Made by a program: the position numbers and the translations under genes. Below are positions 55,874 through 64,000 of a DNA stretch of 64,000 bases, piece by piece (within the stretch, counting starts at the first letter, position 1; every line of letters starts with the position of its first letter). The DNA lies in assembly GCA_033977485.1 (NCBI GenBank), contig CM066998.1, positions 29,761,501 to 29,825,500 on the forward strand, read 5' to 3'. Origin of the DNA: Hydrangea macrophylla (taxonomy: Eukaryota > Streptophyta > Magnoliopsida > Cornales > Hydrangeaceae). Below the pieces are notes generated by a model. The model was not told the DNA's origin, did no database searches, and saw nothing but the letters and a program-made list of their open reading frames with translations.

Positions 55874-56344
55874 CACTATAAGGAAAAAGGCTTTTTATGT
55901 CACTTTAAAACTTGTATTTATGTCACTTTTATTTTGAGTGACATAATTATTTCTTGCAGGGTCTTTTCATGTCACTTTTTAAGTATTTATGTCGGTTTTT
56001 TAAAAAGCGACATAAATACTTGATTATTTATGTCATTTGTTTAAAAAAGTGACATAAATAATAACGTATTTATGTCCATTCATGAATACTCTAGACTTCT
56101 AAATCACTTTAGTAAATCCATGAACACAAACACACTACAACCACTACAAGGAAAAATGCTTTTTATGTCACTTTAAAAATTGTATTTATGTCACTTTTAT
56201 TTTGAGTGACATAATTATTTCTTGTAGGGTCTTTTTATGTCACTTTTTAAGTATTTATGTCGGTTTTTTAAAAAGTGACATAAATACTTGATTATTTATG
56301 TCATTTGTTTAAAAAAATGACATTAATAATAACGTATTTATGTC
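55809..56344. repeat. 268-bp tandem duplication across a CACTA end
   Basis: CATTCATGAATACTCTAGAC at 55809 recurs at 56077. The two 268-bp copies (55809-56076 and 56077-56344) are about 97 percent alike by eye. Each consists of 65 bp of left-flank LTR sequence and 203 bp of transposon end, so the transposon terminus exists twice (55874 and 56142). Confidence 0.9.
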
Positions 56345-56560
56345 ACTTTTTAAAAAAGTGATATAAATGATAATGCTTTTATGTCACTTTTTAAAAAAGT
56401 GACAAATAAAAATGCGGTGGCAATTTTGTAAATAAAACATATTTTTTATGTCAGTTTTTTGTAAAATGGACATAAATAATGCACATTACTTATAAAGACC
56501 CTAAGTTTTCATGTCACTTTTTTTTAAAATTGACAAACAATTTAAAAAAGTGACAAAAAA
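55874..56560 (+). mobile_element. CACTA-type transposon terminus with subterminal repeats
   Basis: CACTATAAGGAAAAAGGC (55874) and CACTACAAGGAAAAATGC (56142) match the CACTACAAGAAAA-type terminal inverted repeat of plant CACTA elements. The next 400 bp carries about twenty direct and inverted copies of TTTATGTCACTTTTT and AAAAAGTGACATAAAT, like the subterminal repeats bound by TnpA-type transposases. No inverse terminus (CTTGTAGTG) was found up to 64000 and no TNP2-type transposase is visible, so the rest of the element is either outside the window or lost. Confidence 0.65.
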
Positions 56561-56954
56561 CAATTATGCGCGCGCGGGAAACCAAAAATAAAAAGTGCAG
56601 AACCTTCTTTACTTTCCTCTCATCTTCCAAATCTTCCTCTCATCTCCGGTCTCTCATCTCCTGCCGGTACAGAGGCATAGGAGGAAGCATCTTCCTCTTA
56701 TCACCTCTCAGTCTCCCGCTGACCATGACCACCAGCATCACCGCCACTGTCGCCGCCGCCGTCGCAGCCTCCTACCGGCGTCACCTCCTCTTCTCTAGCC
56801 GTCGTCGGCTGTTCCTGTACCGATGTAATCTCTCTCTACTCTTAATTTCTCTCACTTTGCTCTCTCTCACACACACACACATCAAATCTGTTCTCGCAAC
56901 ACACACATGGCCGAACAGATTTGAATATGAGTTTTTCACACTACTCTCTCTCTG

Positions 56955-56994
<40 letters not shown>

Positions 56995-57115
56995 GCACGC
57001 ATAAAGAACCTTCATTTCATTTCTATTTATCTATTTTTCCAGATCTATACATTTGAGATGTTGAAATTGAAGGTTTCTAGATTTCTGCCATGTGGTATTC
57101 TATGGTGATGCGGCT
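56561..57115 (+). other. Leader-like exon with CT-rich tract, coding doubtful
   Basis: A 180-codon frame from ATG 56566 contains runs of Ser, Leu and Thr produced by CT-rich DNA. The frame from 56724 (MTTSITATVAAAVAASYRRH) then a donor-like CCGATGTAATC looks more like the 5' end of a short organelle-targeting-like first exon. I do not recognise a protein. Its position directly inside the CACTA subterminal region would fit a captured gene 5' end. A (TC) microsatellite at 56943-56993 lies within it. Confidence 0.3.
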
Positions 57116-58590
57116 ACTCTGAGGTATAATTTTTTTGGACTCTTTGATATTTGAGTTAATTATAGACTATCTCAGTAATTTTGGAAATTCGTGGCTTTGT
57201 GTACAGCTAATTCTAGGTTAAGATTGAGTTATCCCCTTATTTTTTTAAGCTTTAACGTAGAAATTATTTTGATAATCCACAGACTCACAATCATATATCA
57301 TGTGCATTAGCATAATTAGATGATCACTCCAATCCAAGATCCATGGGAAGGCCTAACTGAAATCATCGAATTATTGACCTCAAGTGTGCCTCTGATACAC
57401 ACATTTGTCCTCAAGGTATTTGAATAAATTAACCTAGCTACCAACTAACCTATTTTATTTTATTTTATTTTTACTAAATTAAGCCTTATATACCTAAGGG
57501 TTCTCTATGTTACTGTGCCAAAGGATTAGTTAGGTACTCTATGTTTGGTAAATTGTCTCTGCCTAATCTTCATATTTATACTTCAATATTACTATAATCA
57601 CATTTGGTACAATTAATCATCCTAACTTTTTTTGAGCCTATGTTTGAAGTTGAAGTTCGTAAGTATTCTCTTTTTCTTTCTACATTTTGTAAGTACCCAA
57701 ATGCTTATGCATAATGCCATGTTTTGATAGCTCCCATATGCGTGTGAGTAATTCCATGGTTCCCATATTTGGTTCTCAATGGCTTTGATAGTTTTTTTGA
57801 AAACCATAGTATAATTAGTACTAAGCGTTGGAAGAGAATACAAGATTTGGGACTGAATTTGTGAAGAGAGTTGGCTGAGCTCTAGTTGCTCTCTTTATAC
57901 AATATAGGTAACTTTTAACAATGTTGTCTATGTTTTAATTGGTCCTATTTTTATACCTAAAGGCAACCTGTGGTTTGCACAAAAACATTTAGGTTTTAAG
58001 CATGGTCTTTGGTTCTGTGTCAGAGAAAGAGAGTCTTAGGCATGGTCTTCGGTTTTAGGCATGATATTCCAACAGTTCTGACTAGGATGTTCTTTGACCT
58101 ATTTGGTTCTATCTGTAATTTATCTGATCAGGGTCTGATTGGGGCTTTTTGAGCTCTCGATTTCTCATCATTATTATGGAGTTGATTCATTTCAGTGAAT
58201 GGTAATATAACAAATGAATTATCATTATGTTCATTGTTTACTACAATTTGCATATATGTTCAAACAATTGGTTACTATGCATTTGTGACTTCTCTCCACT
58301 TCCTTTTAGGTTCTGGTTCTCTTTCTGTCTCATCTCTCTGTCTAACCTAACTAGGTTCCTTACTTGAGCTTGGTGAGGGAAAGGAAGTATATAAGGCTTC
58401 CTTATTTTATAGTAATTAACATTTTGATCATAACTGTCAATTAAAATTGGACAATTTGGACCCTTGGATTTCTCAATCCTAAGGCTGATATATGCCTCTC
58501 TAACACCATCCTCTCACCCGTCCTATCACCTCTCTCTTGGATTCAAAAAAATTTGAATTTGCCTTATTTCTCTCACACGTGTCTGGGCAC
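57116..58590. other. No gene recognised
   Basis: AT-rich, intron-like sequence without a supported frame on either strand. It could be intronic or decayed transposon sequence. Confidence 0.5.
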
Positions 58591-58599
58591 AACATTTAC

Positions 58600-58910
58600 A
58601 TGGCCATGTTCATAATTCATGTATATCTAAACAGAGAGATGTGAGAGGAACACAATTTCATGATGTTTTCTTCCCTTTCATGTAGCCCTTTTAGTGTGTT
58701 TCTTGAATTGATGCTATATTTAGAGAGTAGACAAAAATTGGCAGACACTTTATCAAGGAGAATATTAGTAGTGGTGTGATCTGTACTCTGTTTGGGAAGA
58801 TTGGTGATCAACTTGCAGCCATCCTTACAAAGGGAGTTTGGATAGGCCGTTTCACTTTGCTCTTAGCCATTTGTGAATGAGAGATATATTTGTACTAGCT
58901 TGAGGGGGAG
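58600..58910 (+). pseudogene. Ty1/copia RNase H C-terminus relic
   Basis: In plus sense the 3' part reads GDQLAAILTKG followed by a diverged domain end. This is the DQLADILTK block that closes the copia RNase H. It ends at a stop directly before the purine run TTGAGGGGGAG. The upstream part is too decayed to read. It lies immediately next to the short LTR, as in an intact copia 3' end. Confidence 0.65.
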
Positions 58911-59068
58911 TGTTAGAAGTTATTTATTATTATTTTTTCTTTAGTTTATCTTGTTATTGACCAAGGCTAATATTGTACTTTCTTTTCTTTTCTTTTCTTG
59001 TTTACATATAATAAAATAGAGGAGACACAGTATGTGCTCCTTAGTTTTTGCCCTAATCAACTTCTACA
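58911..59068 (+). mobile_element. Short Ty1/copia 3' LTR (158 bp)
   Basis: Begins TGTTAGAAGTT and ends AACTTCTACA, an imperfect inverted terminal pair of 10-11 bp. The copia polypurine tract TTGAGGGGGAG precedes it at once. It contains ACATATAATAAAATAG (TATA or polyadenylation-type). No matching 5' LTR is in the window. Confidence 0.7.
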
Positions 59069-59953
59069 AAAGTAACTTATTCCCAAAACGAAACTGATAT
59101 ATTTGAATCTGGATCCCAATATGGACATAATGATGTTGATGTTGATTTAAGAAGAAAAAGAAGAACAAGATATTAAGTTTAAACGGTATGGTTGTAACTC
59201 GTACATAGGCCTACACCTTTCGGTGTGGTTATAAGATTGTTATTGTCCAAACCTACATTGTGAGTTTTTTTTAAACTTTCTTGCCAAGCTTAATTTTTCC
59301 TATTTGCTACCATTGACATTTTGGTCACATTTTCTTCTCAAGTGACTACGAAACGGTTATAGTGAATAGATTAAAATGTAAAGTGACAATTGAGCACATG
59401 ATTAACTTTGACTACTCAGGAGTTGGCCAGAGCTAGCTAATTTAGGCCCCTAGTCTAGTATGACCCTGAGGTAGTCTGGGCTAGTGTAATGGCAGCTAGT
59501 GCAGACACAAACAAGTTTTTAATCTGTGACTTATGCAATCTTTTCATTTCTACTTTATGGAGTATTAGCTATTTGAAGGCATTGCAAGAGAGTGACTTCA
59601 TTGAATTTTTTCTGCAGATTTTTCATCATCTTGGCATGGCAAGGGGTTTGCGTTGGACAACTTCATGTGAGGAAATAAAATCTACTACAGAGATGCGTGA
59701 TGTATTATCCAAACCTCTCCCCCCTACTATAGACTAGGTATAATGTCATTAAGCGCATCATTCTAATTTAATTTGTTTCGACTGGCAACCATATTCAAAT
59801 GCGATAGTCAGGCGAATCATTTATGATACTTCCAAGATCATTTGTAATTTTGGTGTTTAACAATTTAAATGGATTTTCATGGTTTTAAAATATATTTGGT
59901 CCATAGAATTCATTGTAGTTCAATGACGTTAAGTTCAATAAATGGAGATTAGG

Positions 59954-59996
<43 letters not shown>

Positions 59997-61086
59997 GGGA
60001 GGATGATCGAATGAATAGAAGAATAGTCAAAAATAAAATGAGAAAGGACAATTTCCTAGCTTCCTAACAAATGATTTTGATCTCATCTAACTAGTTGCCA
60101 TGGCTAACCATGGATTGGAGCTGCATTTTGGAACGAGCACAACTACATGTGAATTTGTTAGAACCATTCATAGCATTCAGAAGAGTATTACTTCAAATTT
60201 TGAGTTGCAAGGGAAGTATAGTGCAACATTTTGTGGAATCTGCATCCACTCTTCGGAAGGTATCATCTTAAGGATTAGTATATTCTCATAGCAGTTTAGA
60301 AAACATATTCACAAAATCCGATACATTATTTCATCTTTCAATTGATTATATGGACAATTTTTATCTGAATGTAGATAGTTTCTTGTGGAATTTGGTAAAA
60401 AGGTCGGAGTAGAAGGGGCAGCCGAGTTTCTTGAGGACCCCAATGTAAGTAAATGCTGTATTTTTTTGAAAAAGACATTTATGCTTCAATTGTTTTCTTC
60501 AGAGACATTGCAAAACAACTTAAACATGAAATTATATGTGAAAGCTGAACTGAATTGGTATATGTTATTGAAAAAATGAAGAATAGGAATGTAACTTTCT
60601 ATGTTTATACCCACTTGCTTAGTTTAACAGCAACTGTTCAAACAATTCTACAAAACCACAATTTTGTTTGGAGGATTTGACTAATGTACCAATTTTGTTT
60701 GGAGGATTTAACAACAGCTATTCAAATAATTCTATGTTTATTTTTTTGCAATATTGAATAATTACTTTATTATCAAATTATTTGGATTCGATGAATGTTT
60801 GCTGAGTTGTCATATGTATAGTGCGGCAGTTCTTTACAAATGTGTGGGCAAGTTTGGCCTAAAATATACTGGGAATGTTATACAGAAAAGCCCCAAAAAG
60901 ATGACCATTTTGTTTCTTTCCTCGTCACATGCTAGACAGCGTTTTGCAGGTGAGGAGGGTTGAAAAAGTTGATATCATTGAACTCTTTCCCCAACAGCTT
61001 ACGCTTCTCTCAGAATGTAATTGTTTAAAATAAAGGCTATTAAATGGTTTCGAGGTGAATGCGTTCTTAACTTGTTTGGTATTCAG
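59069..61086 (+). other. Exon-like fragments, unassigned
   Basis: Several short stretches look like isolated coding exons but I recognise none. 59617-59737 follows TTTTTTCTGCAG and codes MARGLRWTTSCEEIKSTTEM and a stop. 60098-60260 codes MANHGLELHFGTSTTTCEFV. 60380-60446 codes LVEFGKKVGVEGAAEFLEDP, with a donor AAT/GTAAGT at its end. 60823-60950 codes GKFGLKYTGNVIQKSPKKM. They lie in different frames separated by AT-rich sequence. They may be parts of one diverged gene or of several captured ones. Confidence 0.35.
59957..59993. repeat. (GA)n microsatellite
   Basis: About 18 uninterrupted GA units. Confidence 0.95.
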
Positions 61087-61775
<689 letters not shown>

Positions 61776-62030
61776 GTAAAACATGTATTTCTATAATCAC
61801 TCCATATCTTCCTACTCTCTTGTTCTCTCATGTGACTAAGCAACAGAAATCCTACCCATTAGTAAAGAAAACACATTTCTTTGTTGGTTAATAGGGAAAA
61901 GTAAGGAAAAGGAAATGAGCTTCCTATTAGCGTCTTGAGAAAATTTATCTTTCATTTCATGAGAAAGTTGATCTCAAATACCATTCGTGAATTGGAATTA
62001 GGTTCCTATAAGTCTAGTTAGGTGAATCAT

Positions 62031-62033
<3 letters not shown>

Positions 62034-62073
<40 letters not shown>

Positions 62074-62096
62074 AGAGCGAGCGAGAGAGAGAGAGA
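62034..62096. repeat. (GA)n microsatellite, imperfect
   Basis: About 63 bp of GA units with GGGA and GCGA interruptions. Confidence 0.95.
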
Positions 62097-62359
62097 TGAC
62101 TAGAATTCTCAATAGTGTATATGTGGCAAGGTAATCCTCTTTCACTTTAATTCTCAATGGTCTTTCAAGTGGATAAGACGACTAGAATTCCCTAGTGTTT
62201 TCCCAAGTAAATAACATTAGAAATTAAAAAATTTCAAAATGCAAAATTCAAGAAAAATTTGAGGGAAGTTATTCCTTCCTAGTTTCGTCGTTGCTTCCCT
62301 TAAAAACAACTAACAAAGAAAAGTGTGTTTTCTTTTCATTCCCCTCACTAAATACCAAA

Positions 62360-62560
62360 CATTGTTTTTTTTTGGCAGAATGGATTAATTAATAAATAGA
62401 AAAGGATAAAAGGCATTGTACAAAGGTACAAGGGGCATACCCCGGGATATACAACGAGATCAAAACATGCATAGAAAACTACGCTAGCATGGTACCAAAC
62501 AGAGTTGGTAGCACCTGTTTTATCATTTGAGTTAAAAGTACCTCTTAGTGGGTGGAAGTT
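62360..62560 (-). mobile_element. 3' end of an L1-type LINE, antisense
   Basis: In minus sense the sequence runs ...CCCGGGGTATGCCCCTTGTA, CCTTTTATCC, TTAATTAATCCATTCTGCC and then a run of A (62366-62374 read as T on plus). This is the usual look of a plant L1 3' untranslated end with poly(A). The 5' side is truncated, as is common. No coding part remains. Confidence 0.5.
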
Positions 62561-62840
62561 AATGTAAATAACTTGTAATATGAGTTGATAGGGCTTGTCT
62601 CAGATCCAGAAATGTTTTATGTTTAGATTAGACTTGTTATATGTTGAAAATTTTCATCCGTAGCTGTTTATTCTGGCTCTTATTGTCACTTTGCTGTCGT
62701 GCACTGTTGTCAACCTTTTAGCAGAGGGCGACCATACCATTTCCCACATATACATCTTCTTCATTACTTATTACACTTGGGTGTTCTTTGTAATATCTTG
62801 TCATTGGTTAAAATTTGTGATGCGTCTTTTAATTTTCCAG

Positions 62841-62952
62841 GTGGTGTCATGGGAGTCCAGCTCATAGATATGGTCTTTATGCTCTTCAATGGATCATTGA
62901 AGTTAAAGGGAAACCAACTCCTGATTTAGATGCCTTTGTTGGTGTGACAAAG
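62841..62952 (+). pseudogene. Exon-like fragment of an unidentified conserved gene
   Basis: Bounded by TTAATTTTCCAG and AAG/GTATCT, this 112-bp stretch codes without a stop HGSPAHRYGLYALQWIIEVK and GKPTPDLDAFVGVTK. The residue pattern and the clean splice edges suggest a real coding exon, and it is not from PFP alpha. I cannot name the family. Confidence 0.45.
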
Positions 62953-64000
62953 GTATCTTTACTCTTCGTCTTCACTCAAGAATCCAAGATGCATTTAGGA
63001 ACTTAACGATTATTTTATTTTATTTTTATAATATGAAAAAATTGCCACAAATGATATCTAATCAGAGCCGGAGGGATGGATTTGGACCTTAGGCAAAGTG
63101 TTGGTGGATGAGCTATGCACATTGGAGGTGCTTCATAGTTTTAAGGCATGTGAGAATTCTATAAAGCAGAATTCTCAATTAAAGTTCAAATGCTAAGTCA
63201 CTTAAACGCGTCAAATCATATAGTATTTATTTCAACTTCCTACAGACTGGACATAGAATTGAGTTTGTGTGATTTCTCTCTCTTCTCCCCTTCCTCCTCT
63301 GGTTCTGCAACATAAGCTCAGGTGGGGTCCCTTCGCCTCATTGGAATTTCATTATGATGAGTTAATCCCAACCAAAAATTTGGAAAGATACTATACTTTC
63401 CCCCCTTGAATCTATGAAAGAATTAAAAGTGAGGAGCAACTATACACAATACCAAAGAAAGATTGCAAAGCAACTTTTCTTGCTTGCGTTATCCACTTTC
63501 CCATTACTTACCTAACCAGAGACTTAAGCTCTGTGACTAGTGAGGAAACATACAGGATTGAGAAAAACCTTTTCTCAAATTTGAACTGAAAAATGTTATC
63601 TCTTATCAAAGCTTTTATCTAGTCGAAAGTTGAAATTTTCCATTACTTTTAGTTTAGTACAAAATAAAGATGTGACTATAAAACTGAGAAAGTTGATTTT
63701 TCTAGACACCGAACGATTGAATATTTTAGGCAACATTCTATTTATTTTAGGCAACATTCTATTCCACCCAAAAAAAAAATGGGGGTGGGGAAAAAATCAA
63801 ATAAATAAATGGGATCCAAACAAGCAATAAACTTTCTCAGTACCTGGTCATTAATTCATCCAACATGTTCCTTTACCTGGTAATGAAGGCAATGGAATTG
63901 ACTTGCCACTTACCAGATACAAGCTCTATTATAATTGCTGAAAAGACAGAAAGAGAAATGTTGTTGGGATAACAGTAGATAAACTTTAAAAGAATAAATT
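62953..64000. other. No gene recognised
   Basis: AT-rich sequence without a supported frame. It contains no CACTA inverse terminus and no clear repeat. Confidence 0.5.

Noticed and set aside
56566..57108. 180-codon ORF as a confident gene
   Set aside because: Low-complexity Ser/Leu/Thr text from CT repeats and no recognisable domain. Kept only as a leader-like exon of doubtful coding status.
59489..59737. 82-codon ORF as a complete gene
   Set aside because: Only its second half follows a splice acceptor and looks coding. No family recognised.

Overview
This window looks like plant nuclear DNA, most likely from a dicot, and it is mostly repetitive. About 56 kb of the 64 kb is transposon-derived, and no intact host gene is visible. 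I see no rRNA or tRNA genes, no CRISPR array and no bacterial-type operons. The plant assignment rests on Athila- and Tat-type Ty3/gypsy elements, their primer binding sites complementary to tRNA-Asp and tRNA-Arg, a plant RTE-type LINE, a CACTA terminus, and intron-split exons of a plant PFP alpha-subunit gene.

Left part (1-43600), a nested stack. An antisense Ty1/copia gag fragment (1-545) is followed by a probable oldest LTR element (788-1060, resuming near 41425-43560 with a broken gag). Into this sits element A, a deleted Athila-like element (LTRs 1061-2214 and 5452-5914 + 40756-41424). Its 3' LTR was hit by a minus-strand Athila element (5920-40755, LTRs of 1645 and 1644 bp, 5-bp duplication TACAG, tRNA-Asp PBS). 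The Athila pol was in turn hit between RNase H and integrase by a 20.2-kb plus-strand Tat element (14596-34761, LTRs about 2970 bp, 5-bp duplication GACAG, tRNA-Arg PBS). The Tat order is LTR, PBS, gag, protease, RT, RNase H, a second archaeal-type RNase H, integrase, an antisense two-gene module (Plant Mobile Domain-like protein and a DUF7745-like protein), two hairpin-rich tandem arrays, polypurine tract, LTR. All reading frames of both elements carry stops or frameshifts.

Middle part (43600-55870). Two diverged Tat-like LTRs lie in minus orientation (about 43620-46881 and 47255-49444), each with its adjoining internal 3' end. A third lies in plus orientation from 50115. The third LTR is split by an RTE-type LINE (51604-54802) with a 17-bp target duplication and mutated endonuclease and RT active sites.

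Right part (55870-64000). A CACTA-type terminus with subterminal repeats is present, its outer 203 bp plus 65 bp of flank duplicated in tandem. Beyond it lie unrelated gene-like pieces: four exons of PFP alpha, other exon-like stretches, a 158-bp copia LTR with its upstream polypurine tract, and an antisense LINE tail. This could be a gene-capturing CACTA whose other end is outside the window, or a decayed genic region.

The main pattern not explained by ordinary element anatomy is that each LTR family carries its own short GC-rich palindrome in clusters: CTCGCGCGAG in element A, TTCGATCGATCGAA in Athila, and GGCACTC/GAGTGCC in Tat. The clusters sit a short way upstream of the LTR TATA box. 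In Athila and Tat the same family-specific palindrome also sits upstream of a second, internal TATA-like box in front of the extra genes (the env-like ORF of Athila and the antisense DUF7745-like ORF of Tat). This suggests a shared promoter module re-used to drive the accessory genes.
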